DNA of 64,000 bases from Paracoccaceae bacterium (GCA_030697175.1 JAUYQR010000009.1:62001-126000); one strand, 5' to 3'. Positions 1 to 8,938 are shown, counted from the stretch's first letter. Numbers and translations are program-made. Notes: a model not told the origin generated them from the sequence alone.

Positions 1-1
1 T

Positions 2-550
2 TACGGCGGGCATGGCTACATCGAGGAATGGGGCATGAGCCAGTTCGCCCGTGATGCCAGGATCGCGATGATCTACGAGGGTGCCAACGGCGTGCAGGCG
101 CTGGATCTGGTGGGCCGCAAGCTGGCGCAGGACGGCGGCAAGCATGTGATGGCGTTCTTTGAGCTGGTGAAGGCCGAAATCAGGGCGCATGACGGCGATG
201 CGCGGATGGCGGGGTTTGCGGAGCCGTTGAAACAGGCGTCGAAGCAACTGCAGCAGGCGGCGATGTATTTCATGCAGTCGGGGATGAAAAACCCCAATGC
301 GGCGCTGGCGGGGTCTTACGACTTCATGCACCTGATGGGGCATGTGTGCCTTGGCCTGATGTGGACGCGGATGGCGAAGGCGGCCTATGTGGCGCTGGAT
401 GGTGGCGCGGCGGACCGCGACTGGCTGGAGGCGAAGATCGCGACGGGGCGGTTCTACATGGCGCGGCAGTTGCCGGCCTGCGGGATGCATCTGGCGCGGA
501 TCGAAAGCGGGGCCGAACCGGTGATGGCGCTGGCGGCGGAGGCGTTCTAA
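2..550 (+). CDS. acyl-CoA dehydrogenase, C-terminal part (5' end outside window)
   Basis: The frame is open from base 2 and ends at TAA 548-550, giving the last 182 residues. The visible start [20 protein letters not shown] followed by IYEGANGVQ is the typical end of the acyl-CoA dehydrogenase fold; the glutamate of the IYEG motif sits where the catalytic base of medium-chain type enzymes lies. About 130 residues follow that motif, so this is the long form with a C-terminal extension seen in bacterial FadE-like proteins encoded beside fadA and fadJ. It should oxidise acyl-CoA to trans-2-enoyl-CoA and pass electrons to ETF. It is probably the first gene of the operon reaching to FadJ at 7488. 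The family call is firm; chain length is unknown. Confidence 0.9.
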   Translation, partial: YGGHGYIEEWGMSQFARDARIAMIYEGANGVQALDLVGRKLAQDGGKHVMAFFELVKAEIRAHDGDARMAGFAEPLKQASKQLQQAAMYFMQSGMKNPNAALAGSYDFMHLMGHVCLGLMWTRMAKAAYVALDGGAADRDWLEAKIATGRFYMARQLPACGMHLARIESGAEPVMALAAEAF

Positions 551-578
551 GGTTTCACGCGCAACCAAGGAGATGCCG

Positions 579-791
579 ATGCCGAAACGCTTTCGCCTGA
601 CCCGCCGCTTCAACGCCGCCATGACCGAGGACGGTTACCGCGCGTTGCGGCGCTTTGCCACCGAGGCGGGGCTGGAGGAGGGCGAGGCGCTTTCGTTCAT
701 CTTCGAGAATTTTTCCAGCGTGATCGACCACGACAACCTGACCCACCGGCTGCGGCTGTTCAATGCCGAGCTGGACAATCGCAAGCAGTAG
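579..791 (+). CDS. small conserved hypothetical protein in the beta-oxidation operon
   Basis: A 70-residue soluble protein beginning MPKRFRLTRRF, basic at the N-terminus and with two amphipathic helices. An ATG at 573 directly abuts the AAGGAG at 567-572, so the in-frame ATG at 579, six bases downstream of that site, is the better start. I do not recognise a domain. It lies between the acyl-CoA dehydrogenase and the glutathione transferase with short gaps on both sides, so it is very likely co-transcribed with them. No signal peptide or membrane segment is visible. Function unknown. Confidence 0.7.
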   Translation: MPKRFRLTRRFNAAMTEDGYRALRRFATEAGLEEGEALSFIFENFSSVIDHDNLTHRLRLFNAELDNRKQ

Positions 792-801
792 GACCGGAAC
801 C

Positions 802-1437
802 ATGACAGCGAAACTCTACTGCTTTGGCGAAAGCGGCAACGCTTACAAATGCGCGCTGGCGCTGACCTTCACCAACTCTGACTGGGAGCCGGTGTATGTG
901 GATTTCTTTGGTGGCGAGGCGCGGAGTGCGGCGTTCCGCGAGATCAACGAGATGGCGGAAGTGCCGGTGTTCGTCGACGGGCCGCTGACGCTGACGCAAT
1001 CGGGGGTGATCCTGGATTACATCAGCTCCAAGACCGGGAAGCTGGGGGGCAAGTCGGCGGCAGAGCGGCGCGAGGTGCTGCGGTGGATGTTCTGGGACAA
1101 CCACAAGCTGTCGGGGCAGATCGGCACGACGCGGTTCCTGGCGAATTTCCTTGCGCCCGAGAAGGTGCCGCCGGGGGCTGTGCCGTTTCTGCAGGCGCGG
1201 CTGAAGGCGGCCTACAAGACGCTTGAGGCGCATCTGGAGGGGCGCGACTGGGTGGCGGGCGCGGCCCTGACGATCGCGGACCTGTCGTGCTGCGGATATC
1301 TCTATTACCCCGAGCCGTTCGGGTTTGACCGCAAGGACTGGCCCAACATCGACCGCTGGCTGGACCGGATCGCGGCCGTTCCCGGCTGGAAACACCCCTA
1401 TGAATTGATGCCCGGCAGCCCTGCCGACCGGGCATGA
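802..1437 (+). CDS. glutathione S-transferase family protein
   Basis: A 211-residue cytosolic protein. The N-terminal thioredoxin-like half starts TAKLYCFGESGNAYKCALAL and carries EVPVFVDG followed by LTQSGVILDYI, the classic cis-proline loop and glutathione-binding SNAIL/TRAIL region in the form TQSG. The helical C-terminal half includes WVAGAALTIADLSCCGYL, the GST-C capping motif with its conserved Asp. It lies 10 bases upstream of thiolase, within the fatty-acid oxidation operon. Its substrate cannot be read from sequence; a role in removing reactive enoyl or aldehyde by-products is a guess. The start at 802 fits the GST N-terminus; longer frames upstream overlap the preceding gene. Confidence 0.88.
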   Translation: MTAKLYCFGESGNAYKCALALTFTNSDWEPVYVDFFGGEARSAAFREINEMAEVPVFVDGPLTLTQSGVILDYISSKTGKLGGKSAAERREVLRWMFWDNHKLSGQIGTTRFLANFLAPEKVPPGAVPFLQARLKAAYKTLEAHLEGRDWVAGAALTIADLSCCGYLYYPEPFGFDRKDWPNIDRWLDRIAAVPGWKHPYELMPGSPADRA

Positions 1438-1447
1438 GGAGATACCG

Positions 1448-2659
1448 ATGACCGACGCTTTCATCTATGACGCCGTCCGCTCGCCCCGTGGCAAGGGGCG
1501 CCCGGATGGCTCGTTGCACGAGCTGACGGCGGTTGCGCTGTCGGCGAAGGTGCTGAACGCGGTGAAGGAGCGCAACGGGCTGGAGGGCCATGCGGTCGAG
1601 GATGTGATCTGGGGCAACGTCACGCAGGTAGGCGAGCAGGGCGGCTGTCTGGCACGGTCGGCCGTGCTGGCGTCGGATCTGGACGAGAGCATCCCGGGGC
1701 TGGCGATCAACCGCTTTTGCGCCAGCGGGATGGAGGCGGTGAACCTTGCGGCCAACCAGGTGAAGGCGGGTGCGGGGCGGGCCTACATCGCCGGCGGGGT
1801 GGAGATGATGGGGCGCGTGCCGATGGGGTCGGACGGGGCGGCCATCGCGGTGGACCCAAGCCTTGCGATGAAGACCTGCTTCGTGCCGCAGGGAATTTCG
1901 GCGGACCTCATTGCCACGGAATACGGGTTCAGCCGTGACGAAGCCGACGCGCTGGCGGTGGAATCGCAGCGCCGCGCGGCGGTGGCTTGGGCGGAGGGGC
2001 GGTTTTCGCGGTCGGTGCTGACGATCCGCGACCAGAACGGCCTGCCGATCCTTGCCACCGACGAATACATGCGCCCCGGCACCGACATGCAGGCGCTGGG
2101 TGCGTTGAAACCGGCGTTCAAGGATATGGGCGAGGTGATGCCGGGTTTCGACAAGGTGGCCTTGATGAAATACCCGCATCTGGAGCGGATCAACCATATC
2201 CACCACGCCGGCAATTCATCTGGCATCGTCGATGGCGCGGCGGCGCTGTTGATCGGGGACGCGGAGTTTGGCCGCGCGCATGGGTTGAAACCGCGCGCCC
2301 GCATCCGTGCCACGGCGAAGATCGGCACTGATCCGACGATCATGCTGACCGGCCCGGTGCCGGTGACGGAAAAGATCCTGCGCGATGCCGGCATGGCGAT
2401 TGGCGACATCGACCTGTTCGAGGTGAACGAAGCCTTTGCCAGCGTCGTGCTGCGCTTCATGCAGGCGTTCGACGTGGACCCCGGCATCGTCAACGTCAAC
2501 GGCGGGTCGATTGCGATGGGGCATCCGTTGGGGGCGACCGGGGCGATCATCATCGGCACCCTGCTGGACGAATTGGAGCGGTCTGACCGCGAGGTGGGCC
2601 TTGCCACACTGTGCATCGCGTCGGGCATGGGGGCGGCCACCATCATCGAGAGGCTGTGA
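1448..2659 (+). CDS. fadA: acetyl-CoA C-acyltransferase (thiolase)
   Basis: A 403-residue thiolase, normal length for the family. The nucleophilic cysteine region NRFCASGMEAVN is near residue 93, the catalytic histidine lies in GGSIAMGHPLGATGA, and the second cysteine in LCIASGMGAA near the C-terminus. It performs thiolytic cleavage of 3-ketoacyl-CoA to acetyl-CoA and a shortened acyl-CoA. An AGGAGA site at 1437-1442 precedes the ATG. Its natural partner FadJ lies at 5308-7488, separated here by about 2.6 kb of cupin and NTF2-like genes, although these genes are usually adjacent. A biosynthetic direction is possible, but the neighbours favour degradation. Confidence 0.93.
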   Translation: MTDAFIYDAVRSPRGKGRPDGSLHELTAVALSAKVLNAVKERNGLEGHAVEDVIWGNVTQVGEQGGCLARSAVLASDLDESIPGLAINRFCASGMEAVNLAANQVKAGAGRAYIAGGVEMMGRVPMGSDGAAIAVDPSLAMKTCFVPQGISADLIATEYGFSRDEADALAVESQRRAAVAWAEGRFSRSVLTIRDQNGLPILATDEYMRPGTDMQALGALKPAFKDMGEVMPGFDKVALMKYPHLERINHIHHAGNSSGIVDGAAALLIGDAEFGRAHGLKPRARIRATAKIGTDPTIMLTGPVPVTEKILRDAGMAIGDIDLFEVNEAFASVVLRFMQAFDVDPGIVNVNGGSIAMGHPLGATGAIIIGTLLDELERSDREVGLATLCIASGMGAATIIERL

Positions 2660-2791
2660 TGCCAGCGCTTGGCGGTCTTTCGCATCGTGACGTAGCGTCA
2701 GCAAGGCTGACCTATGGGAATGGACCGGTCGAAGCCCCATTTCGGCGACTGCGGGCAGCGGCCCGCCATCACCGACCCAATGGGAGCCGCC

Positions 2792-3205
2792 ATGTTCGAT
2801 CACATGCAGGAATTGCTGGATCACACCGCCGCCGATCTGCTTTCGGGCCGGACCGATGCGATTGCGGGGCGCTGCGCCTATCCGATGGTGGTGCATTCGC
2901 CGCAGCAGATCGTGCCGTTCAGGACGCCCGCCGACTATGCCGCGACGCTGGCCCAGGTCTCGGGCCGGTTGCGGCACCGCGAGGTGACGGCGATCACCGC
3001 CCGGCTGCGTGCCGCCGATGCACCAAGCCGGGGGAGGTTTCGCGCCTTTGTGCGACTGACCTTCCGCTTTGGCAACGGCACGCCGCCAAGCGAAACCGAT
3101 CTGATCTGTTTTTGCCGGATGGTCGACAGCGCCATTCAGGTGGAGATGATCGAACTGGACTGCAGTTTGATGCCCGCCGCACCGACCAGCCGTCAGCCCG
3201 CCTGA
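2792..3205 (+). CDS. NTF2-like (SnoaL-type) hypothetical protein
   Basis: About 137 residues, beginning MFDHMQELLDHTAADLLSGR. The pattern of an N-terminal helix, a short segment with YPMVV, then alternating beta strands (RFRAFVRLTFRF, ETDLICFCRMVD, IQVEMIELDCS) fits the cone-shaped NTF2-like fold. The GGGAG at 2782-2786 supports the ATG at 2792; in-frame ATGs at 2714 and 2780 lack such a site. The protein at 4864-5298 has the same architecture and flanks the other side of the two cupin genes. No catalytic residues are evident. It may bind a small ligand, but the function is unknown. Confidence 0.62.
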   Translation: MFDHMQELLDHTAADLLSGRTDAIAGRCAYPMVVHSPQQIVPFRTPADYAATLAQVSGRLRHREVTAITARLRAADAPSRGRFRAFVRLTFRFGNGTPPSETDLICFCRMVDSAIQVEMIELDCSLMPAAPTSRQPA

Positions 3206-3251
3206 CGGAGACGGTCATCCTTTCGGCGGGCGTGATGCCGGGGAGGGCGCG

Positions 3252-3719
3252 ATGAAGCTGGATCTTTCAAAGGTGCCGGTCAAGACCGGGTCGATCTATC
3301 CCGCACCCTATGCCGGGGAAATGGCGGGGCGGTCCAGTTTGCGGCTGGGGCAGGCAGGCGGGCTGACGCAGTTCGGCGTGAACATCGTGATCCTTGAGCC
3401 GGGGGCGAAATCGTCGCTGCGCCACTGGCATCTGCACGAGGACGAGTTCGTGATGATGCTGTCGGGCGAATGCACGATGGTCGAGGATGCGGGGCCGGTG
3501 CTGATGCGGCCGGGTGAGTGCGCGGCGTTTCCGGCGGGGGTGCCGAACGGGCATCAGTTCATCAACCATACCGATGCCGAAGCGCGGTTTCTGGTGATCG
3601 GCACCAAGGCGCCGGTGGAAACCGCCACCTATTCCGATGTGGATCTGGTGGTGCATATCGCGGACGGTGCAGCGCGGTTCACCTACAAGGACGGCACCGA
3701 TTACGAGGCTCCGCGATGA
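3252..3719 (+). CDS. single-domain cupin protein
   Basis: A 155-residue protein with one cupin barrel. Motif 1 is RHWHLHEDEFVMMLSGE, giving the two His and Glu of a metal site, and motif 2 is PAGVPNGHQFIN with the last His. It also contains GGLTQFG, repeated almost exactly twice in the next gene. An upstream GGGAGG precedes the ATG. Its stop overlaps the next start as ATGA at 3716-3719, so the two cupin genes are translationally coupled. No DNA-binding domain or signal peptide is present. Such proteins may be small-molecule isomerases, dioxygenases or ligand-binding proteins; the substrate is not deducible. Confidence 0.85.
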   Translation: MKLDLSKVPVKTGSIYPAPYAGEMAGRSSLRLGQAGGLTQFGVNIVILEPGAKSSLRHWHLHEDEFVMMLSGECTMVEDAGPVLMRPGECAAFPAGVPNGHQFINHTDAEARFLVIGTKAPVETATYSDVDLVVHIADGAARFTYKDGTDYEAPR

Positions 3720-4693
3720 TCGTGGACCCTTCCAACGCGCCGGCCAGCGGCGACGGCGGGTTCAGCACGCTGCACCTGTCGGTGGCGGGCGGGCTGACCC
3801 AGTTTGGCGCCTACATCGACACACTGGCGCCGGGCGCGTGGTCGGCCAAGCGGCACTGGCATTCGGCGGAGGACGAGTTCGTCTATCTGCTGTCCGGCAC
3901 CGCGACGCTGCGCGATGATGCCGGGCTGACCGATGTTTTCCCCGGCGATGCCATCTGCTGGCGGCGCGGCGACCCGAACGCGCATCATCTGACCAACCGG
4001 GGCGATGTGCCGTGCCGCTGGCTGATCGTGGGCAGCCGGGCGGCGGGCGACATCTGCACCTATCCCGACGACGGCAGCCGCCAGATCAACGAGGCGACCA
4101 CCTGGCGCTTGGTTGCCGGTGATGGAGCGGTGTTGCGCGAGGGCGATCTGCCGCAGGAACTGCTGGGCTTGCAAGCCCCGTGGGGGCAGGAGTTTGACGG
4201 CAGCGCCCGGCCGAACGTGATCCGTGCGGGCAGCGTCGCGGCCGAACTTTGCGGCAATAACTATCCCGCCCAATGGTCCGACCTTGGTCGGTCCGAAGAT
4301 ATCGCATTATCGGATGCGGGCGGCCTGACCCAGTTTGGCGCCTTTCTGGAGCTGCTTTATCCCGGCGGGCAGACCAGCCTGCGCCATTGGCACGAGGCGG
4401 AGGAAGAGTTCCTCTATGTCCTCGACGGCAGCGTGACGCTGATCGAAAACGACGGCCCACGCGTGATCGGCCCCGGAACCTGCGTCTGCTGGCCCGCCGG
4501 AGTGCCGAAGGCGCATTGCCTGCGCAACGATGGTGGCGAACCCGCTACGTTGTTCATCGTCGGCACGCGCTTTGCCGAAGACGCAGCGCATTATCCCGAC
4601 ATCGACCTGCACTATTCGCGCCGAAATGGCCTGCGGTCCTTCACAAGGAAGGATGGCACGCCCTATCCCGGCTGGCCGAGGGCCGTGCCATGA
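3716..4693 (+). CDS. double-cupin protein
   Basis: A 325-residue protein made of two cupin domains. The first carries GGLTQFGAYIDTLAPG and KRHWHSAEDEFVYLLSG; the second carries GGLTQFGAFLELLYPGG and LRHWHEAEEEFLYVLDG with PAGVPKAHCLRN. Both copies keep the His-x-His...Glu metal ligands. Each closely resembles the upstream single cupin, so the pair of genes probably arose by tandem duplication of one cupin unit into three. The ATG at 3716 overlaps the upstream stop by four bases and excludes the longer open frame. Bicupin enzymes such as dioxygenases and decarboxylases have this layout, but which reaction applies is unknown. Confidence 0.85.
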   Translation: MIVDPSNAPASGDGGFSTLHLSVAGGLTQFGAYIDTLAPGAWSAKRHWHSAEDEFVYLLSGTATLRDDAGLTDVFPGDAICWRRGDPNAHHLTNRGDVPCRWLIVGSRAAGDICTYPDDGSRQINEATTWRLVAGDGAVLREGDLPQELLGLQAPWGQEFDGSARPNVIRAGSVAAELCGNNYPAQWSDLGRSEDIALSDAGGLTQFGAFLELLYPGGQTSLRHWHEAEEEFLYVLDGSVTLIENDGPRVIGPGTCVCWPAGVPKAHCLRNDGGEPATLFIVGTRFAEDAAHYPDIDLHYSRRNGLRSFTRKDGTPYPGWPRAVP

Positions 4694-4863
4694 CCGCCAG
4701 TCAGGCTCAGGCCTTGTGCAACCTGCGGAAATCTTTCCAGCCCCCCGGAACCGCCCCCGGTTGCCCTGCGTTTGGCGTTGGACCGGGGTATATGCGCATC
4801 ATGCGACACAGGCCGGACCATGGGCCCGGCGCAGTTCGCGGGGGTCGCTTGCAGGGGGGCAGG

Positions 4864-5298
4864 ATGACGGTGATGGAGACCTTGGAGCGCTTTCTCGACG
4901 CGGTGGGAAAGGCGGTGGTGGACGGCAGGCTGGAGGTTTACACCCAGCATGTGATCCTGCCCTTCGTTCTGGAAACCGCCTCGGCCAGGCTGACAATCGC
5001 CACCATGGACGACCTTGCAGAAGGGTTCGACACCTATGGCGAGATGCTGGCCGATCTTGGCGTGACCTCGATCCAGCGCAAGGTGATCCGGGCCTTTGCG
5101 CCGACGCCGGGCCGGGTTCACGGCCAGTACACCACGCGGCTGATGGCGGGAAACCTGCAGGTCGCGCCGATGTTCTGGTCGCAGACCCAGATCGACCTGA
5201 TCGACGGTGTCTGGAAATCTGGCTTCATCCGCAACACCACGACCGATGGCCGCTGGCCGTTGATGATGCCGAACACCTGCACCGCCCCTCATGACTAG
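4864..5298 (+). CDS. NTF2-like (SnoaL-type) hypothetical protein
   Basis: A 144-residue protein starting MTVMETLERFLDAVGKAVV. The helical start, the VILPFVLET strand, the YGEML helix and the alternating strands VHGQYTTRLMAG and QTQIDLIDGVWKSGFI fit an NTF2-like fold. The G-rich stretch just upstream of the ATG at 4864 can serve as ribosome site. It matches 2792-3205 in plan and precedes FadJ by nine bases, so it is likely in the same transcript. About 170 bases separate it from the double cupin. Function unknown; association with fatty-acid oxidation is by position only. Confidence 0.68.
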   Translation: MTVMETLERFLDAVGKAVVDGRLEVYTQHVILPFVLETASARLTIATMDDLAEGFDTYGEMLADLGVTSIQRKVIRAFAPTPGRVHGQYTTRLMAGNLQVAPMFWSQTQIDLIDGVWKSGFIRNTTTDGRWPLMMPNTCTAPHD

Positions 5299-5307
5299 GA
5301 CCAATCC

Positions 5308-7488
5308 ATGACCGATTTTTCGATGACCACCGATGCCGAAGGCGTTGCCACGATCACCTGGGATGTGGCGGCGAAATCGATGAACGTGATGTCGACCGAG
5401 GCGTTCGCGCTGCTGTCGGCGCTGGTCGATCAGGCGCTGGGCGATGCGGCGGTGAAGGGGATCATCCTGACCAGCGGGAAGAAGGACTTCGCGGGTGGGA
5501 TGGATCTGAACGTGATCGCGCGGATGCGGGCCGGGGGCGCACAGGCGATCTTTGACGGCGTGATGGGGATGCATCAGGTGCTGCGCAAGATCGAGCGGGC
5601 GGGGATGGACCCCAAGACGCTGAAGGGCGGCAAGCCGATCGTCGCGGCGCTGCCGGGGACGGCGCTGGGCATCGGGCTGGAATTGCCGCTGGCCTGCCAC
5701 CGGATCATCGCTGCCGACAATCCGAAAGCAAAGATCGGACTGCCGGAGATCATGGTGGGTATCTTCCCCGGCGCGGGCGGCACGACGCGGCTGGTCAGGA
5801 AGATGGGTGCGATGATGGCGGCGCCCTACCTGCTGGAGGGCAAGCTCAGCGACCCGAAAGGCGCCAAGGCGGGCGGGCTGATCGACGAGGTGGTGGCGCC
5901 GGAAAACCTTCTGGCGCGCGCGAAGGAATGGGTGCTGGCGGCCACGGACGCCGATCTGGTGAAGCCGTGGGATGCCAAGGGCTACAAGATGCCCGGCGGC
6001 ACGCCCTATCATCCGGCGGGGTTCATGACCTTTGTCGGTGCTTCGGCGATGGTGATCGGCAAGACGATGGGTGTCTATCCGGCGGCCAAGGCGCTGCTGG
6101 CGGCGGTGTATGAGGGCGCGCTGGTGCCGTTCGACACGGCGCTGAAGATCGAGGCGCGGCATTTCACTTCTGTCCTGATGAACCCCTCGTCGACAGCGAT
6201 GATCCGCAGCCTGTTCATCAACAAGGAGGCGCTGGAGAAGGGTGCCAACCGTCCGAAGGTCGAGGACCAGACGGTGCGGAAACTGGGTGTGATCGGTGCG
6301 GGCATGATGGGGGCGGGGATCGCTTATGTCTCGGCCCTCGCCGGAATCGAGGTGGTGCTGATCGACGCCACGCAGGACGCGGCGGACCGGGGCCGCGCGC
6401 ATTCCGAGGCGCTTCTGGACAAGGGAATGCAGCGCAAGAAGGTGACGGCGGAGAAGAAGGCCGAGGTGCTGGGCCGGATCACCGCGACGACCGACCATGC
6501 CGCACTGGCAGGGTGCGACCTGATCGTGGAGGCGGTGTTCGAAGACCCCAAGGTGAAGGCCGAGGTCACGGCAAGGGTCGAGGCGGTGTGCGATGGCGTC
6601 TTTGCCACCAACACCTCCACCCTGCCGATCAGCGGGTTGGCGAAGGCGAGTGTCAGGCCGGACCGGTTCATCGGCATCCATTTCTTCTCACCCGTCGACA
6701 AGATGAACCTGGTGGAGATCATCCGCGGCCGCGAAACCGGCGATGTCGCGGTGGCCAAGGCGCTGGATTTCGTGCGGCAGATCAGGAAGACCCCGATCGT
6801 GGTGAACGACGCGCGGTTCTTCTATGCCAATCGCTGCATCATTCCCTACATCAACGAAGGCATCCGCATGGTGGCCGAGGGCGTGGAGCCGGCGCTGGTG
6901 GAAAACGCGGCGAAGCTGGTGGGGATGCCGCTGGGGCCGTTGCAACTGGTCGACGAGACGTCGATCGAGCTTGGCGTGAAGATCGCCAAGGCGACCCGTG
7001 CCGCGATGGGCGATGCCTACCCGGACGGGGCAGTGGACGAGGTGCTGTTCTGGATGGCCGATCAGGGCCGGATGGGAAAGAAGGCGGGCGCAGGGTTCTA
7101 CGCCTATGACGCGGCGGGCAAGCGCGAGGCGCTGTGGGACGGGCTTGCGGCCCGGTTCCCCGAAGCGCCGGTGCAGCCTGACCTGAGCGAGGTGCAGCAC
7201 CGACTTCTGATGGCGCAGGTGCTGGAGGCGGTGCGGGCGCTGCAGGATGGCGTGCTGACCGACATCCGCGAGGGCGACGTGGGCGCGATCCTCGGCTGGG
7301 GGTTCGCGCCGTGGTCGGGTGGGCCGTTCGGCTGGCTGGACATCATCGGGGCCGCCCGCGCGGTGGAAATCTGCGGCGGGCTTGAGGCGCGGCATGGCGC
7401 GCGCTTCCACGCGCCAAAGCTCTTGCGCGAGATGTCGACCAAGGGCGAAAGCTTCTACGGCACGACCGGGGCCGCGAAGGCGGCTTGA
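5308..7488 (+). CDS. fadJ: 3-hydroxyacyl-CoA dehydrogenase / enoyl-CoA hydratase fusion
   Basis: A 726-residue multifunctional beta-oxidation protein, close to the size of FadB/FadJ. Residues 1-190 form the crotonase domain with an oxyanion-hole segment GTALGIGLELPLACH and IMVGIFPGAGGTTRLVR. From about residue 325 the Rossmann fold begins with KLGVIGAGMMGAGIAYVSAL, then IHFFSPVDKMNLVEII and the C-terminal 3HCDH domains with GWGFAPWSGGPFGWLD. It hydrates enoyl-CoA and oxidises L-3-hydroxyacyl-CoA with NAD+, supplying the thiolase at 1448-2659. It ends the plus-strand operon; an inverted repeat follows at 7544-7600, before a convergent operon. Confidence 0.95.
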   Translation: MTDFSMTTDAEGVATITWDVAAKSMNVMSTEAFALLSALVDQALGDAAVKGIILTSGKKDFAGGMDLNVIARMRAGGAQAIFDGVMGMHQVLRKIERAGMDPKTLKGGKPIVAALPGTALGIGLELPLACHRIIAADNPKAKIGLPEIMVGIFPGAGGTTRLVRKMGAMMAAPYLLEGKLSDPKGAKAGGLIDEVVAPENLLARAKEWVLAATDADLVKPWDAKGYKMPGGTPYHPAGFMTFVGASAMVIGKTMGVYPAAKALLAAVYEGALVPFDTALKIEARHFTSVLMNPSSTAMIRSLFINKEALEKGANRPKVEDQTVRKLGVIGAGMMGAGIAYVSALAGIEVVLIDATQDAADRGRAHSEALLDKGMQRKKVTAEKKAEVLGRITATTDHAALAGCDLIVEAVFEDPKVKAEVTARVEAVCDGVFATNTSTLPISGLAKASVRPDRFIGIHFFSPVDKMNLVEIIRGRETGDVAVAKALDFVRQIRKTPIVVNDARFFYANRCIIPYINEGIRMVAEGVEPALVENAAKLVGMPLGPLQLVDETSIELGVKIAKATRAAMGDAYPDGAVDEVLFWMADQGRMGKKAGAGFYAYDAAGKREALWDGLAARFPEAPVQPDLSEVQHRLLMAQVLEAVRALQDGVLTDIREGDVGAILGWGFAPWSGGPFGWLDIIGAARAVEICGGLEARHGARFHAPKLLREMSTKGESFYGTTGAAKAA

Positions 7489-7526
7489 GCTCAGGAACGG
7501 TGTCCAACCCGCAACGCCGCTTTGGT

Positions 7527-7600
7527 TGCGGGAGCCTCCGGCGGGAGTATTTGCAGAAAAGAGCAAGCCTGCAAGTATTTGCTCTTTTCAAAAATACTCC
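7527..7600. repeat. dispersed intergenic element, inverted pair between convergent genes
   Basis: A 40-base segment at 7527-7566 (key words GCCTCCGGCGGGAGTATTTG and AAAAGAGCAA) is identical to 46431-46470. A second arm, 7578-7600, is the near-perfect reverse complement of 7544-7566, so the whole can fold into a 20+ bp hairpin with an 11-base loop. It lies between fadJ (plus) and the 2-hydroxyacid dehydrogenase (minus), where a bidirectional transcription end would be needed. A terminator role is inference. Confidence 0.75.
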
Positions 7601-7655
7601 CCGCGGAGCGTTCCGCCGTCTGGATCGCGGGCGACCGGGCTGATGGACTTGCCGG

Positions 7656-8606
7656 TCACACCCGGTTCGGAAGGTCGCGGCCTTCGAGATGGGCGATGAG
7701 GTTGGTCACGGCCATCATCCCCATGTCTTCCCGCACTTCCTGCGCAGCGGTGCCGAGGTGCGGCAGGAGCGTGACGTTTTCCATGGCGATCAAGGCGCTT
7801 GGCACCTGCGGCTCGAATTCAAAGACGTCGAGGCCCGCCCCGGCGATCTTTCCGGCGTGCAGCGCGGCGATCAGCGCCGCCTCGTCCACCACATCGCCGC
7901 GGCTGATGTTGACGAAGATGCCGGAGGGTTTCATCGCCGCAAATGCCTCGGCGTTCATCAGGTGATGCGTCGCCTTGCCGCCAGGCACGGCGACGACGAC
8001 GAAATCCGCCCCCATCGCCTCGGCCAGCGTGACCTGCCTCGCCGGCACGCCCGCATCGGCCACGGGCGAGCGGTTGCAGAAGATCACGTCCATACCGAAG
8101 CCCGCGTGGCAGCGGCGCGCAATGGCCTTGCCGATACGGCCCATGCCGATGATGCCGACGGTCTTTCCCGAGACGTGCGTGCCAAGCATCTGCGTGGGTG
8201 TCCAGCCGCCCCACAGCCCTGCGCGGAGCATCCGCTCGCCTTCGCCCGCGCGGCGGGCGGTCATCAGGATCAGGGTCAGGGCGATATCGGCGGTGGCGTC
8301 GGTGACGGCGCCGGGGGTGTTGGTCACGGCGATGCCGGCGGCGCGGGCGGCATCGACGTCGATGTGGTTGTAGCCGACGCCGAAGTTCGCGAGGATCTTC
8401 GCGCGCGGCTGCGACACATCGGCGAACACGTCAGGCTGGAAGCGGTCGCCGAGGGTGGGCAGCACGGCGTCGTGATCGCGAAGGGCCGCGCGCAGTTCGG
8501 CGGGCGCCAGGGGCGCGGGGTCGTCACGAAGCGTGACGTCGAAGCGGGCTTTCGCAGCCTCGAGAACCCGGGGCGGCATCAGGCGGGTGATCAGCAGTTT
8601 CTGCAT
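7656..8606 (-). CDS. D-2-hydroxyacid dehydrogenase (glyoxylate/hydroxypyruvate reductase type)
   Basis: A 316-residue NAD(P)-dependent dehydrogenase of the SerA/GyaR superfamily. FGVGYNHIDVDAARAAGI and VTDATADIALTLIL belong to the substrate domain; VGIIGMGRIGKAIARR is the Rossmann dinucleotide motif. The catalytic Arg is in NISRGDVVDEAAL, Glu in LDVFEFEP and His in LLPHLGTA. The likely reaction is reduction of glyoxylate or hydroxypyruvate to glycolate or glycerate. Its ATG overlaps the csaA-like stop by one base (TGATG), so it is the last gene of the ybjN-proC-csaA unit. The exact substrate is not certain. Confidence 0.88.
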   Translation of the reverse strand: MQKLLITRLMPPRVLEAAKARFDVTLRDDPAPLAPAELRAALRDHDAVLPTLGDRFQPDVFADVSQPRAKILANFGVGYNHIDVDAARAAGIAVTNTPGAVTDATADIALTLILMTARRAGEGERMLRAGLWGGWTPTQMLGTHVSGKTVGIIGMGRIGKAIARRCHAGFGMDVIFCNRSPVADAGVPARQVTLAEAMGADFVVVAVPGGKATHHLMNAEAFAAMKPSGIFVNISRGDVVDEAALIAALHAGKIAGAGLDVFEFEPQVPSALIAMENVTLLPHLGTAAQEVREDMGMMAVTNLIAHLEGRDLPNRV

Positions 8607-8938
8607 CAGAACATCTTTCCGCCAAGCGGCACATCATGGCCGGGGCCGATCAGGACCACCGCGCCGTTTGCATCGGGGACGCCCAGCACCAGCACCTCGG
8701 ACATCACCGGGCCGATCTGGCGGGGCGGGAAATTGACGACAGCGAGGACTTGCCGGCCGATCAGGTCGTCGAGCGTATAGTGCACGGTGATCTGGGCTGT
8801 GGAGCGTTTCTCGCCGATCTCGGGCCCGAAATCGAGCCAGAGCTTGTAGGCGGGCTTGCGCGCCTCGGGGAAGGGTTCGGCGCGGGTGATGCGGCCGACG
8901 CGGATGTCGACGGCGTCGAAATCGGCGTAGGTGATCAT
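8606..8938 (-). CDS. CsaA-like tRNA-binding domain protein
   Basis: A 110-residue protein made of a single OB-fold EMAP/tRNA-binding domain. The start ITYADFDAVDIRVGRITRAE and later KPAYKLWLDFG, VVNFPPRQIGPVMSEVLVLG match CsaA-type proteins. CsaA was described as a chaperone with export-related activity and also binds tRNA; its true role is unsettled. It overlaps proC at its start (ATGA, 8935-8938) and the dehydrogenase at its stop, so the three are translationally coupled. Full length for the family. Confidence 0.85.
   Translation of the reverse strand: MITYADFDAVDIRVGRITRAEPFPEARKPAYKLWLDFGPEIGEKRSTAQITVHYTLDDLIGRQVLAVVNFPPRQIGPVMSEVLVLGVPDANGAVVLIGPGHDVPLGGKMF

Noticed and set aside
4663-6681. 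Long open frame on the minus strand, 672 codons
   Set aside because: It lies antisense to FadJ, is rich in Arg/His/Pro as expected of a GC-rich antisense frame, and has no recognisable motif or ribosome site.
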